Virus record (IMG/VR): IMGVR_UViG_3300010885_014887
Location: 1 to 64,000 of that record
DNA: 64,000 bases
Reading direction: 5' to 3' (one strand)
Source: a virus
Made by a program: the position numbers and the translations under genes. Positions within the stretch are counted from its first letter, which is position 1; every line of letters starts with the position of its first letter. Positions 38,548-48,357 of the stretch are shown here, in pieces. Below the pieces are notes generated by a model that searched no databases, was not told the DNA's origin, and was given only the letters and a program-made list of their open reading frames with translations.

Positions 38548-39491
38548 ACCAAGAAAAGATTATAAGAGTAGAACAAAGTAAAGATAGTCCATTATACCTA
38601 ACATGGATTATTAACAATATTTGTACTAATCAATGTAGTTATTGTCCAACATCACTTCATAACGGAACAAATCATAATTACAGTTGGGATAATGCTAAAA
38701 AGTTTTTTAAATTGTTATTTGAAAGATATCCAAAAATTCATTGTTCAGTAGCAGGGGGGGAACCAAGTGTTAGTCCATTTTTTCCAGAATTTGTAGAAAT
38801 TTTTCGTAAAAATAATTCTACAATAGGGTTAACATCAAATGCTGCTAAAACTGTTAAGTATTGGGAAAGACTTGCCCCTGATTTACAATATATTTGTTTT
38901 AGTTGGCATTCGGAATTTATAGATAAAGATTTTGATGAAAAAGTAAAAGTTGCATCACAATATACTCCAGTAACTGTTAGGATAATGATGCATCCTGCTC
39001 ACTGGGAAAAATGTGTAGAAAAGTTTAATAGTTATAAAAAACAAAATTCTGTTTTCTTTGAAGCTGTCCGTATACATTATTGGGGCGGCGGCTCTGATCT
39101 AAATGCGTCTATATATACTGATGATCAGTTACAATGGTTTAAAGAAAATGATAATGATAAATTTAAATTTATAATACCTAATTATAATAAACCTCCGTTA
39201 ATTATGAAATCAATTTTTTATTTTAATAATGGAGAAGTTATTGAATACGGTAACACTGTGAAATATATTAATAATGGTCTTACTAATTTTAATGGGTATA
39301 ATTGTGCTATTGGTCTCAGATCATTATTTATTGATTATCAGGGACAAATTCAGAGAGGAAATTGTTCAGTTGGTGGATATATTGGAAATATTAACGATTC
39401 GGATAATATTCAATGGCCTACTGAACCTGTAAAATGCAATATAAATCTTTGTCATTGTACAACAGATGTTGAGATTGAAAAATGGATTTAG
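38544..39491 (+). CDS. Radical SAM protein, short type with C-terminal Cys cluster (subfamily B)
   Basis: 315 residues. C27-x3-C31-x2-C34 (ICTNQCSYCP) binds the radical SAM cluster, and SVAGGEPSVSP at 68-78 is the SAM-binding turn. The tail has single cysteines near 254 and 274 and ends with CNINLCHC, the remnants of a SPASM/twitch auxiliary cluster. The same tail pattern, ending x-E-x-W, occurs in the protein at 51212. The GGE codons contain a run of seven G (38754-38760), unusual in this AT-rich DNA. It starts in an ATGA overlap and overlaps the oxygenase gene after it by 10 bases. Confidence 0.85.
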   Translation: MNQEKIIRVEQSKDSPLYLTWIINNICTNQCSYCPTSLHNGTNHNYSWDNAKKFFKLLFERYPKIHCSVAGGEPSVSPFFPEFVEIFRKNNSTIGLTSNAAKTVKYWERLAPDLQYICFSWHSEFIDKDFDEKVKVASQYTPVTVRIMMHPAHWEKCVEKFNSYKKQNSVFFEAVRIHYWGGGSDLNASIYTDDQLQWFKENDNDKFKFIIPNYNKPPLIMKSIFYFNNGEVIEYGNTVKYINNGLTNFNGYNCAIGLRSLFIDYQGQIQRGNCSVGGYIGNINDSDNIQWPTEPVKCNINLCHCTTDVEIEKWI

Positions 39492-40147
39492 ATTTTCCAA
39501 AAGAATTAATGGAATTTTATGAAGCAAATAAATCGTTTTCGTCTCCTGTACACGATAATGTTATATCGTCACGAGACGATATAAATTGCGCATATTATCC
39601 TATAAAGTTTAATTTTGATACAGAATTACTTTTAGAAGAATGTAAGAGCGTAGATCATTTATATTTTAATCATAGAAACCAAGATAAGAAAAAAGGATAT
39701 GGTCATCGAGGTTGGCAGAGTCTTACATTGCATGGAATAGACAAACATAAGACAGAACATTTTATTAGATATGGATTTAATACACTAGAAGAAGCAAATT
39801 ATCATTGGACTGATGTATGTGAAAATGTTCCTAACCTTTATAAATTTTTGAGTAGTCTTCCTTATAAAATATTTGATCGTGTTAGGATTATGCGATTAGC
39901 ACCATATGGTTATATAATGCCTCATACTGATGGAAATGGTCGGATATTCAGTCCATTGAATATCGCTATAAATAATCCCGATAATTGTCATTTTGTTTTT
40001 AAAGACAAAGGAATAGTACCTTTTGTTGCTGGCACTGGAATGATTATTGATGTAGCACAGGAACATATTGTTATTAATCAGAGCGACGAACCAAGATATC
40101 ATATTATAGTTCATGGACATCAATCAAGTGAGTTTACAAAATTATGA
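39482..40147 (+). CDS. Asp/Asn beta-hydroxylase-like Fe(II)/2-oxoglutarate oxygenase
   Basis: 221 residues. RIMRLAPYGYIMPHTDGN (about 135-152) supplies His148 and Asp150. FSPLNIAINNPDNC follows, then QEHIVINQSDEPRYHIIVHG gives the third ligand His195 and Arg205 for 2-oxoglutarate. This matches the aspartyl/asparaginyl beta-hydroxylase (cupin-type) family. It overlaps the radical SAM gene before it and the unknown gene after it (ATGA). The product likely hydroxylates a side chain or small molecule made in the same pathway. Confidence 0.78.
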   Translation: MDLDFPKELMEFYEANKSFSSPVHDNVISSRDDINCAYYPIKFNFDTELLLEECKSVDHLYFNHRNQDKKKGYGHRGWQSLTLHGIDKHKTEHFIRYGFNTLEEANYHWTDVCENVPNLYKFLSSLPYKIFDRVRIMRLAPYGYIMPHTDGNGRIFSPLNIAINNPDNCHFVFKDKGIVPFVAGTGMIIDVAQEHIVINQSDEPRYHIIVHGHQSSEFTKL

Positions 40148-41490
40148 TGAATAAAGTTTATTTTGAAAACAAACCATTACATGGTAAATCTGTAGTTTTT
40201 GCTATCGTAGACCAAGCCAACGTCAAAATGAAGCATTTTAATCTTTATGAAAAAATGTTAGATATAACAAAATTTTATACTAATAAATTCCAATCGATAG
40301 TTGATTGTGAAATTTTATATTTTGATAATATAGATCAAGCATTGAATTCTTGTGATGAAACTGATATCATGATAATTCAATCTATTAGTAATCATATATT
40401 TTCAAATGTATTTGTAGAATATATTGATGATTATATTAAAGAAAATCCTGAATTCTTCTTAATTGGATTTACCCTAGATTGGCAAGATGATCGTTGGCTT
40501 GAACTACATAATCAGATGATAGTCATGAATATGAATAAATGGAAAGAATTAGGTAGACCTTCGTATGGTGGTTGGGAAAAGAAAGAAGAATCTTTACCTA
40601 ATTACACTCGTTCTATTGAAAATTTTCATGATCATTATACTCCGTATTGGATCAAAGGTGAACCTGGAAATACTTTATGTAGACACGGACGCCAAGGTTG
40701 GAATATTCTCAAAACAGCCTTAGAAGCAGGAATAAAGATTGATAATTTTACCCAAGAAATGCGAGATTGTAGATTATATCTATATCCAGAAGCAGATAGT
40801 GAAACATTTTGGAATTGTATACAGGCAAAGCAACCGATAGATGATATGAATCCAAATCAAAAAAAATGGATTAAAAGTTTTACCCAACCCTCGAAACAAA
40901 TATGGGTTTACAATAGCGAACGCTATAGTTTTCCACATAAAGTTGAGAATTTAAAGACCTATATCGGCCCTTGTGCTGGTTTTAAATTTTTAGATGTTTT
41001 AAAATATTCTGATAATGTAGAATTTGTCTTTTATGATTTTAATATTAAATCTATTGAATGGCTTCAATTTCTTAGAGAAACATGGGACGGTAGAGAATTT
41101 TTAAGATTTATTAAACGGCAAGAAGAATGGAAAAAAATTTACAAATTTATTAATAAAGATATCAATGACAATCAAAGAATATTATTAGAAGAATTTGGTG
41201 GTGAAGAACAGTTGTATAATCTTTGGCAAAAATTTTTAAAATGTAAAGTTACTTTTACGGTTGCTAATCTTTACGAAAAAGAGTCATTAGAAATTTTATC
41301 TAACTATGTATCTGGAAAAACTTTATTTTATTATAGCAATATATTTGCTACAGATTATATGATTAGGCATCATATGCTAACTGAAATTATTACTAGTCAT
41401 AATAAAGTTATAGATATATTTTTATCTAAAAAGAATGTAATATTATACGGAACTAACCCTCTTTCAGAATGGAAAATACATCAAGGATAA
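40144..41490 (+). CDS. Hypothetical protein, possible methyltransferase-like C-terminal half
   Basis: 448 residues. The N-terminal 190 residues show alternating strands and helices (GKSVVFAIVDQANVKMKHF, DIMIIQSISNHIFS, FFLIGFTLDWQDDRW) without a known signature. The C-terminal part has CAGFKFLDVLKYSDNVEFVFYDFNIKS in pieces, which resembles the glycine motif and acidic strand-2 of Rossmann methyltransferases, and later VSGKTLFYYSNIFATDY. Both are weak resemblances. It sits in the plus-strand operon between an oxygenase and an SGNH hydrolase. Confidence 0.45.
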   Translation: MMNKVYFENKPLHGKSVVFAIVDQANVKMKHFNLYEKMLDITKFYTNKFQSIVDCEILYFDNIDQALNSCDETDIMIIQSISNHIFSNVFVEYIDDYIKENPEFFLIGFTLDWQDDRWLELHNQMIVMNMNKWKELGRPSYGGWEKKEESLPNYTRSIENFHDHYTPYWIKGEPGNTLCRHGRQGWNILKTALEAGIKIDNFTQEMRDCRLYLYPEADSETFWNCIQAKQPIDDMNPNQKKWIKSFTQPSKQIWVYNSERYSFPHKVENLKTYIGPCAGFKFLDVLKYSDNVEFVFYDFNIKSIEWLQFLRETWDGREFLRFIKRQEEWKKIYKFINKDINDNQRILLEEFGGEEQLYNLWQKFLKCKVTFTVANLYEKESLEILSNYVSGKTLFYYSNIFATDYMIRHHMLTEIITSHNKVIDIFLSKKNVILYGTNPLSEWKIHQG

Positions 41491-41496
41491 TTTAAA

Positions 41497-42300
41497 ATGA
41501 CAAAAATTCTAATTTATGGTGACAGTTTTTCTTCTTGTGAAAATTCCTTTTGTTGGTCATTTTTTTTAAAAGATCAATATAATGTAGAAGTAAGAAACAA
41601 GGCAATTAGTGGATCTAGTACTGAAAATGCTATGATTGAATTTGAATCTTCTATTAGAAATAATGAAATAAATGATGGAGATACTATTATATTCCAACTT
41701 AGTACACCTGGTAGATTTTATTTAAAAATACAGCGTGATTACCCTGAAACTGCTTCGTTATTTTATCACCCAGTTTCTCCTACTCATTATAAATACCAAT
41801 GGTGGAAAGAAAATAAAAATCATATTGATTGGTATTTAGGTAATTTTGATAATCATGTTAACATTATAAATCATGAATGTTATATACATGTTATGAAGAA
41901 TTATGCTGAATCTTTTCCTAATCAAAAAGTAATGGTTTTACAAAATACTTCTCAGGATATAAAATTTCCAATTTCACGAACACTATCAAATTTCTATATG
42001 CCTAATATAGATTTAAATAAAATTGCCGAAAACGAAATAATAGATTTTAAATCATATAACGATTGGTCAAAATATACCGGATGGGATTTTAGAGAAAATC
42101 ATTTGTCTATTCCAAATAGACAAATATTAGTTAATTTAATCTATGAAAGTTTACAGACAGGAAACACTGATAATTTTACTTATGATAGATTTCAAAAAAA
42201 TATCTTTAGAAGAATGGAAAATTTAGATCAATACTTGCATTATGTTACTAATGGTTATTTAAATGATGATCCTAGAAAAAGATCATCTTTTCAAAAATAA
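41497..42300 (+). CDS. SGNH/GDSL-like hydrolase
   Basis: 267 residues. Block I is ILIYGDSFSS (Ser near residue 10 as nucleophile), block II is AISGSSTENAM and the C-terminal pair DFRENHLSIPNRQI carries the His of block V. The intermediate IIFQLSTPGRFYL takes the place of block III. Such enzymes deacylate or acylate sugars and lipids. Next to glycosyltransferases, an O-acetyl group on a glycan is a reasonable substrate, but this is inference. A second, different SGNH-like protein is at 52113. Confidence 0.68.
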   Translation: MTKILIYGDSFSSCENSFCWSFFLKDQYNVEVRNKAISGSSTENAMIEFESSIRNNEINDGDTIIFQLSTPGRFYLKIQRDYPETASLFYHPVSPTHYKYQWWKENKNHIDWYLGNFDNHVNIINHECYIHVMKNYAESFPNQKVMVLQNTSQDIKFPISRTLSNFYMPNIDLNKIAENEIIDFKSYNDWSKYTGWDFRENHLSIPNRQILVNLIYESLQTGNTDNFTYDRFQKNIFRRMENLDQYLHYVTNGYLNDDPRKRSSFQK

Positions 42301-42322
42301 ATCTTAATTAGAAAGATTACAA

Positions 42323-43000
42323 ATGTATGATATAATTTTTATCAGTTACAATGAGCCTAATGCTGAAGAAAATTGGCAAAAATTAAAAGATAGATTTCCT
42401 ATGGCTAAACGTGTAACTGGTATCAAAGGAATACATCAATCCCATATAGTTGCTGCTAAAAAAAGTTTTACTAAAATGTTTTGGGTAGTTGATGGTGATG
42501 CTATTATTAAAGATGAATTTAAATTTGATCACATTGTATCAGAATGGGATCTAAATACAGTTCATGTTTGGCGTAGTGAAAATCCTGTAAATGGATTAAT
42601 ATATGGCTACGGTGGAGTTAAACTTCTACCTACTAATTTAACTAAGAAAATGGACATATCTAAAACTGATATGACTACTAGCATTAGCAGTAGATTCAAG
42701 ATAGCTAATGCGGTCTCAAATATAACAAATTTTAATACTGACCCATTTAATACTTGGAGATCGGCATTTCGTGAGTGTGTAAAATTGTCAAGTAATACTA
42801 TAGATAGATATAATCTTAAAGATAATAAGGAAAGATTAGAGATATGGTGTACTGTTGGATCTGAAAAACCTTTTGGAAAATATGCTATACAGGGTGCTAA
42901 TCAAGGTAAAGAATATGGTATTGCCAATACAGGGAATGTTGAGATGTTATCTAAGATTAATGATTGGGAATGGTTAACAAATGAATTTAACAAACTCTAA
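42323..43000 (+). CDS. GT-A-like glycosyltransferase of phage type (short paralogue)
   Basis: 225 residues. YDIIFISYNEPNAEENWQKL, AKRVTGIKGIHQSH and FWVVDGDAIIKDEF (DGD in the DxD position) parallel the protein at 35434, as do NPVNGLIYGYGGVKLL and DPFNTWRSAFRECVKL. It lacks about 60 C-terminal residues of that paralogue, but its own end is intact and overlaps the next gene by 20 bases, so it looks like a natural short form. An AGAAAG ribosome site precedes it. Confidence 0.58.
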   Translation: MYDIIFISYNEPNAEENWQKLKDRFPMAKRVTGIKGIHQSHIVAAKKSFTKMFWVVDGDAIIKDEFKFDHIVSEWDLNTVHVWRSENPVNGLIYGYGGVKLLPTNLTKKMDISKTDMTTSISSRFKIANAVSNITNFNTDPFNTWRSAFRECVKLSSNTIDRYNLKDNKERLEIWCTVGSEKPFGKYAIQGANQGKEYGIANTGNVEMLSKINDWEWLTNEFNKL

Positions 43001-43976
43001 TTTTCAAAATATTCCTTGGAATGATATAACTAGTTTTGGACAAAAAACTATGTTAAATAATCCTTTATTTTCTGTTAGTTGGATATTAGGAAGATTCTGT
43101 AATTATAATTGTTCTTATTGCTGGCCATATGCTCGTAGTGATAAAGTTGATCACTATAATCTTGATTTATATAAAACAACTATAGACGAGATTAAAAAAC
43201 AAGCAAGATCTAACGGATTTACAGATTTTCATTTTAGTTTTAGTGGCGGAGAACCGACTGCTTATAAAGATTTTTTAAATTTAATAGATCACTATGCTAG
43301 TGATACTGATTCTAAGTATCAAAGTTTCCATATGACTAGTAATTGTAGTCCGGGATTAAAATGGTGGAAAAGATTAGTTAGTAAGTTGTCTCTTTTAGAT
43401 AGAGCCAGTGTTACTGCTAGTTTTCATGCAGAATTTGCTAACGAAATAGAATTTAGTGAAAAATTATTATTTCTTCTTGATAATCAAATACATGTAACTA
43501 TTAATCAAGTAATGGTTCCTGATCAATTTTACGAATATTATGATCGGTGTAAACGGTTTCATGATCGTGGTATATCTGTAACCTTAAAACCTCAAAGTAA
43601 TGATACAGCTACTGAAATAGTTAATGGATATACAAAAGAAATGATAGACATTATGCAGACTGGATTTCCTCAACATGTTAAGCATGATGCTGTTTATCAG
43701 ATCGAATTAACAGATTTCAACGGAAATAAATATGAATTTGATCAAGCTGAAAGATTTAATGCATTTGGATTTAATAGATTTAAAGGATGGAGTTGTAATA
43801 GTGGTTATCAAAGCATAATAATTAGAGGTAATGAAGTAAAAAGATCATATAGTTGTCATGACAATATATTAGGTACAATAAATGATAGATTTATATTATT
43901 TGATTCTCCTAAATCCTGTATAACTACTAGTTGTATTAGTAGTGCAGATTCAAAGGTACCAAAATGGAAATTATAG
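42981..43976 (+). CDS. Radical SAM protein, subfamily C
   Basis: 331 residues. C40-x3-C44-x2-C47 (FCNYNCSYCW) and FSFSGGEPTA (GGEP at 89-92) define the core. A barrel strand HVTINQVMVP and the tail GWSCNSGYQSIIIRG, YSCHDNILG and CITTSCISS provide extra cysteines for an auxiliary cluster. The tail begins with a GW(S/D/N)C step also found at 43964 and 52947, grouping these three. It overlaps the glycosyltransferase before it by 20 bases and the next radical SAM gene by 13. Confidence 0.85.
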   Translation: MNLTNSNFQNIPWNDITSFGQKTMLNNPLFSVSWILGRFCNYNCSYCWPYARSDKVDHYNLDLYKTTIDEIKKQARSNGFTDFHFSFSGGEPTAYKDFLNLIDHYASDTDSKYQSFHMTSNCSPGLKWWKRLVSKLSLLDRASVTASFHAEFANEIEFSEKLLFLLDNQIHVTINQVMVPDQFYEYYDRCKRFHDRGISVTLKPQSNDTATEIVNGYTKEMIDIMQTGFPQHVKHDAVYQIELTDFNGNKYEFDQAERFNAFGFNRFKGWSCNSGYQSIIIRGNEVKRSYSCHDNILGTINDRFILFDSPKSCITTSCISSADSKVPKWKL

Positions 43977-44941
43977 AAATTAAACAAAATTGGCCAAGTG
44001 ATAGACTGCTAATAAATTATGCAATACATAATGTTTGTAATTATAGATGCCAATATTGTTTTAAAGGATCTAATGAAGGAACATATCGTTGGCCTAATCT
44101 TGAATTAGTAACGTCAAATCTATTGTATCTTATTGAATATTATAGGAAAAATTTAGGAAAAACACAAATGCAATTAAACTTATTAGGCGGGGAACCAACA
44201 TTGTGGCCTGAATTATCTTTGTTTGTAGAAAGATTAAAAGATAAATTAGGAAATAAGATCTCAATAATGATTACTACTAATGGATCACGTTCGGAAAAAT
44301 GGTGGGAACGAAATGGATATTTGTTTGATCATGTATTAATTAGTTGCCATCCGGAATTTGTTAATACAGCACATATAATAAATGTAGCAGATTTATTATA
44401 TGAAAAAAAAGTTCATGTTGATACAAGTGTCTTAATGGATGTAATGTATTGGGATAGGGCTGTTAATATAATTAAAGAATTAAAATCTAGCAAAAGACGA
44501 TGGAGTATTATTGCTTCTCAAGTCATTTATGACACGCCAAAATATTCTTTAGAACAAGAGGAATTTTTAAAAAAATATCTCAAAAGAATGCCTAATTTAT
44601 TTTGGTTTTATAGAGTTAATAAAGAACATAATTATAAAGTATCTATTATTGATAAAAATCATAAAGTAACAAATGTAAAGAAAAATTATTTACTAATACA
44701 TAATTTAAACTATTTTCAAGGATGGGATTGTGATATTGGTATTGATAATATTAGTATACAATTTACAGGAGATTTAACAGGCTCATGCGGAGAATTTTTA
44801 TATAAATTAGATATTCCATATAATTTATATGATATTGATTTTGCACTTAAATTTAATCCTAAATTAATATCTACAACATGTAAAAAAATAGGATGTTTTT
44901 GCGAACATGAATATAATACTAATAAAAGAAAAACGGAATAA
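43964..44941 (+). CDS. Radical SAM protein, subfamily C
   Basis: 325 residues. C25-x3-C29-x2-C32 (VCNYRCQYCF) is the cluster site and LNLLGGEPTLW the SAM-binding turn. TTNGSRSEKWWERNG and LISCHPEF follow, a close counterpart of SNASRSVRWWNTYG and LSFHIKDS in the protein at 52947. The tail has GWDCDIG, GSCGEFL, a lone Cys and CFCEHE. The reading frame starts 13 bases before the end of the gene above, which suggests that the two radical SAM enzymes act as a pair. Confidence 0.85.
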   Translation: MEIIEIKQNWPSDRLLINYAIHNVCNYRCQYCFKGSNEGTYRWPNLELVTSNLLYLIEYYRKNLGKTQMQLNLLGGEPTLWPELSLFVERLKDKLGNKISIMITTNGSRSEKWWERNGYLFDHVLISCHPEFVNTAHIINVADLLYEKKVHVDTSVLMDVMYWDRAVNIIKELKSSKRRWSIIASQVIYDTPKYSLEQEEFLKKYLKRMPNLFWFYRVNKEHNYKVSIIDKNHKVTNVKKNYLLIHNLNYFQGWDCDIGIDNISIQFTGDLTGSCGEFLYKLDIPYNLYDIDFALKFNPKLISTTCKKIGCFCEHEYNTNKRKTE

Positions 44942-44953
44942 ACTGTAAATTTC

Positions 44954-45562
44954 ATGATAGTTGATATAGATCATATTTTATATTGGATGGATGCTATTCG
45001 TAATAGTGATGACAAATCTAGAACCTTAGAAAGTTTTTGGAAAGGTCAAATACATAGCAAGATTTGGTTAATAGATAAAATTATATCATATGTACCTCTA
45101 AAATCTATTAAGATAGTAATACATGGAGGATGGAATGGTGTATTATCTAGTCTTTTATTCCAATCAAATATCAAAGTTGATAAAATAACCTCTATAGATA
45201 TTGATCCTTCTTGTGAAGAAATAGCCAATACTATGAATAAAATAGAAAAAAAAGAACGTAGATTTCAAGCAATAACTTGTAATATGGTAGATTATGATTA
45301 TAGTTTTTTTCCAGATATTGTTATTAATACTAGTTGTGAACATATAGATCAAGAAACATATGAAAAATGGTTAAAAAAAATACCTAATGGATCCATTATT
45401 GTATTACAAAGTAATAATTATTTTGAATTAGATGAACATGTAAGATGCAGTAAAGATTTAAATGATTTTAAAGAACAGAGTAATATTAAAGTAATAGATT
45501 CTTCTATATTAGAATTATCAAAATATAATAGATTTATGTTAATAGGATATAAAAATGTTTAA
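44954..45562 (+). CDS. Class I SAM-dependent methyltransferase-like protein
   Basis: 202 residues. SIKIVIHGGWNGVLSSLLFQ carries the glycine motif, KITSIDIDPSCEEIANTMN the acidic strand-2 end that binds the SAM ribose, FQAITCNMVDYD the motif II acidic residue and PDIVINTSCEHI the motif before the substrate site. This layout is standard for Rossmann methyltransferases. It differs from the FkbM protein at the left edge. It sits between radical SAM genes and overlaps the next by eight bases. The substrate is unknown. Confidence 0.72.
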   Translation: MIVDIDHILYWMDAIRNSDDKSRTLESFWKGQIHSKIWLIDKIISYVPLKSIKIVIHGGWNGVLSSLLFQSNIKVDKITSIDIDPSCEEIANTMNKIEKKERRFQAITCNMVDYDYSFFPDIVINTSCEHIDQETYEKWLKKIPNGSIIVLQSNNYFELDEHVRCSKDLNDFKEQSNIKVIDSSILELSKYNRFMLIGYKNV

Positions 45563-46640
45563 ATTTAAAGAATTAAAAATTATTCACTTAGAAATTACCA
45601 ATAACTGTCAAGCAAAATGTCCTATGTGTTCTAGAAATTTTCATAGCGGATTACAAAATCCACTATTAAAATTAAATGGATGGACCTTATCTGATTTTAA
45701 AAAAATTATGTCAGTTGAAGTTCTTAATACGATTGAATTTATTTACTTTTGTGGAAATTTTGGTGATCCTATTTTAAACAATGATCTCATAAAAATGTGC
45801 GAGTATGTTAAGTCTATAAATCCAAATTTAACTATCTCAATACATACTAATGGTGGAGCTAGAAAAGCATCTTGGTGGAAAGAACTATTCCATGCCTTAC
45901 CTAAAAATCATAACATTCATTTTGCTATAGATGGATTGGAAGATACACATCATCTATATAGAGTAGGAACAACATATAATGATGTTATTGAAAATGCTTC
46001 ATCTTTTATTAATGAGGGAGGTATAGCAGAATGGACTTTTTTAAAATTCAAACATAACGAACATCAAGTAGAAGAATGTAGATCAATAGCTAAATCTTTA
46101 GGATTTAAAAAATTTGCCTTAAAAAATAGTTCTAGATTTTTAGGAGATCCAAAATTTAAAGTTTTAGATAAAAATGGTAATATTACACATTTTATTGAAC
46201 CACCAAGTGAATCGCCATTGTCTCTTATTACTACAGATATAATTAATTCTTATAAAGAATTAGTTCAAGAAGCTGATATACAATGTATAGTTAAAGAAAA
46301 AAAAGAAATTTATATTGATGCTCATAAAAAACTTATGCCATGCTGTTGGGTGTCTTCAATTCCGTCAACATACAATGAACCAACTGGTGTTATTCCTGAA
46401 TTTCTTGATAAGGAAATGAAAGATCAATATGCAAATCTCATAAAGGACTTAAAAGGAGAGAAGTTTTTAGATGCTAGATTAGGTATAAGGAAAATAATTG
46501 ATACAGAAGAATGGCAGAATGTTTGGAAAAAATATTGGAATGAGGAAAAGATGATTACGTGTGCTAGAATATGTGGAAAGTTTAAAGAAGTTACAATTTC
46601 TCAGCCCAATGATCAATTTATAGAGACTGATTTTTATTAA
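45555..46640 (+). CDS. Radical SAM protein, subfamily D (pair member)
   Basis: 361 residues. C18-x3-C22-x2-C25 (NCQAKCPMCS) and FIYFCGNFGDPIL, in which the usual GGEP is replaced by GNFGDP, mark a variant of the SAM-binding turn seen in some SPASM enzymes. NIHFAIDGLEDTHHLYRVGT and a conserved EWTFLKFKHNEHQVEECRSIAKSLGF are shared with the minus-strand gene next door. The C-terminal region has MPCCWVSSIP and CARICGKF for auxiliary clusters. Its 3' end overlaps the convergent gene by 23 bases. Confidence 0.85.
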   Translation: MFKFKELKIIHLEITNNCQAKCPMCSRNFHSGLQNPLLKLNGWTLSDFKKIMSVEVLNTIEFIYFCGNFGDPILNNDLIKMCEYVKSINPNLTISIHTNGGARKASWWKELFHALPKNHNIHFAIDGLEDTHHLYRVGTTYNDVIENASSFINEGGIAEWTFLKFKHNEHQVEECRSIAKSLGFKKFALKNSSRFLGDPKFKVLDKNGNITHFIEPPSESPLSLITTDIINSYKELVQEADIQCIVKEKKEIYIDAHKKLMPCCWVSSIPSTYNEPTGVIPEFLDKEMKDQYANLIKDLKGEKFLDARLGIRKIIDTEEWQNVWKKYWNEEKMITCARICGKFKEVTISQPNDQFIETDFY

Positions 46641-47679
46641 ATGTTAGTATAGTTTCTTTAATACTATTATTATTATTAAATTTTCCACAGATAATCGAAC
46701 AAATTGGATTTTTCCCAGAATTCATTGATTTGTTCCAAGAATTTTTTATTTTTGTAAAAGTAGTTGATTGTATTATATCTTTTATGTCATTTTTATGTAG
46801 ATCAATTTCGTCTTTATTAATTGACTGGTTAGCATGTTTAACCCAGTCATATCCCTTAGGTAAAAAATCATCTGGAATTTGCATTAATCCAGCAGTATGA
46901 CAACATGGATATACTAGCCCTTCAGCAGATATGTATATATGACTAATCTGTATTGAGAAGCAATCTATGTTAGTTAAATTTAAATAATTTTCAACTGAGA
47001 TCATATCATTGAAATCTAAATTAAATCCAGAGTAAGTATAATCTGGATTTGTACTATTCTCTACTTTATTTTTTTTATTTTGTGGTTGATTTATTAAATT
47101 TCTATGAGATTTTTTTATAAAGAAATTATTGAATCCTAAGGATTTAGATATTGATCTACATTCTTCTATTTGATGTTCGTTATGTTTAAATGGTATAAAT
47201 TGCCATTCTGCCATTGCTCCGGTTGAAATATAAGATTTTATATTTTCTATCAGTAAATTCCATTTAACATTTATTCTATATATATGATTTGTATCTTCTA
47301 ATCCATCAACTGCAAATATTACCTTGCCGTTTAATTTTAAAAGATTTCCAATATCGATCCACCAAGAAGTATCTTGTACTCCGCCGTTAGTACATATGTC
47401 AATAGATATATCTGGATTATGTGTTAAAAACCATTTAATAATCTCTGGTAATTCTTTGTTCATGGCAGGTTCTCCCATTACTCCAACAAATGAGAGACAA
47501 CGTAAATTCTTAACAAATTCTTTCGATAGTCGTTCTTCAAAAAACTTTTTTGTTAAATTTACTTGTTTAAAAAAAGAAAGATCACCATTTCTACTTTCTC
47601 TTAGACAATGTGGACATCTTGCATTACATCTAGATGATGCTTCTATTTCTATTTTCTGTATATCGGAATTATAAAACAT
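46618..47679 (-). CDS. Radical SAM protein, subfamily D (pair member, opposite strand)
   Basis: 353 residues from the ATG at 47679, chosen because GAAGAA lies in ribosome-site distance; the frame is open to 47700. C18-x3-C22-x2-C25 (RCNARCPHCL), FVGVMGEPAM, VIFAVDGLEDTNHIYRIN, and EWQFIPFKHNEHQIEECRSI repeat the signature of the gene at 45555, as do the tail motifs YPCCHTAG and CSIICGKF. The two genes face each other tail to tail, so this is an inverted duplication with divergence. It overlaps the hydroxylase gene upstream by 11 bases. Confidence 0.84.
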   Translation of the reverse strand: MFYNSDIQKIEIEASSRCNARCPHCLRESRNGDLSFFKQVNLTKKFFEERLSKEFVKNLRCLSFVGVMGEPAMNKELPEIIKWFLTHNPDISIDICTNGGVQDTSWWIDIGNLLKLNGKVIFAVDGLEDTNHIYRINVKWNLLIENIKSYISTGAMAEWQFIPFKHNEHQIEECRSISKSLGFNNFFIKKSHRNLINQPQNKKNKVENSTNPDYTYSGFNLDFNDMISVENYLNLTNIDCFSIQISHIYISAEGLVYPCCHTAGLMQIPDDFLPKGYDWVKHANQSINKDEIDLHKNDIKDIIQSTTFTKIKNSWNKSMNSGKNPICSIICGKFNNNNSIKETILTFNKNQSL

Positions 47680-48352
47680 TGTATTCTTCAAAAATAACAT
47701 TAAATTTTTTATCTTTTAATTTTTTTATATAAGGATTTAAAACTGATATATTATCACAATTAATTAGCACTTCTTTTGAATTTATTTTTTCAAAACCAGT
47801 TATTAATCCTTTTTTAATAGATCTATTAAAAAATTTCATTAGTATTAAATATGCTTCATGTTTCCAATCAAATTCATCACTTTCAATTGATAGTATATAT
47901 CCCGGAGATTTAAATTTAGGTAGCAATACTCTTACATTTAAATGTATTCTGTCTCTACTGCCAAAATTTGATGCCACATGTGTAAAACTAGTATCCATGT
48001 GATATATGGTTCCGTTGACTGGAATATGATAATTCTTATTATTATCAAAATCTATTAATAAGCAATATGGATTAGTAGTTATTGCTAAATGTAAACGATC
48101 GTCTGGATCACTGTGTGCTATATACGATTCTCCGGGAGAAAGTTTTAATAATCGTGCTTCACCGATATTACCTAGAGAATTTAACAAATCTCCCAAAGGC
48201 GAGTTTTGAAATTCGCTTTTAATATTGTAAGGACCACTTAATAATTTACCATCTGTTTCATTTAAAATTATACTACTGTTAAACAGTCCTATATCTTTAA
48301 CTTGTTGAATTATTGGAACAATATCAACTTTTGTATCTAACTTGGTAATCAT
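47669..48352 (-). CDS. Asp/Asn beta-hydroxylase-like oxygenase
   Basis: 227 residues. ARLLKLSPGESYIAHSDPDD gives His80 and Asp82, FTHVASNFGS gives His125 and RDRIHLNV (133-140) the 2-oxoglutarate arginine region, matching aspartyl/asparaginyl hydroxylases. It differs from the one at 39482 but occupies the same place beside a radical SAM gene. No ribosome site is visible; AATAAATA ends four bases before the ATG, so a leaderless late transcript is suggested. Confidence 0.75.
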   Translation of the reverse strand: MITKLDTKVDIVPIIQQVKDIGLFNSSIILNETDGKLLSGPYNIKSEFQNSPLGDLLNSLGNIGEARLLKLSPGESYIAHSDPDDRLHLAITTNPYCLLIDFDNNKNYHIPVNGTIYHMDTSFTHVASNFGSRDRIHLNVRVLLPKFKSPGYILSIESDEFDWKHEAYLILMKFFNRSIKKGLITGFEKINSKEVLINCDNISVLNPYIKKLKDKKFNVIFEEYNVL

Positions 48353-48357
48353 GAAAT

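Noticed and set aside
46645-46666. TAGTAT/ATACTA stem as a bidirectional terminator at the convergent junction
   Set aside because: Only six A/T pairs with a 10-base loop; too weak in AT-rich DNA.
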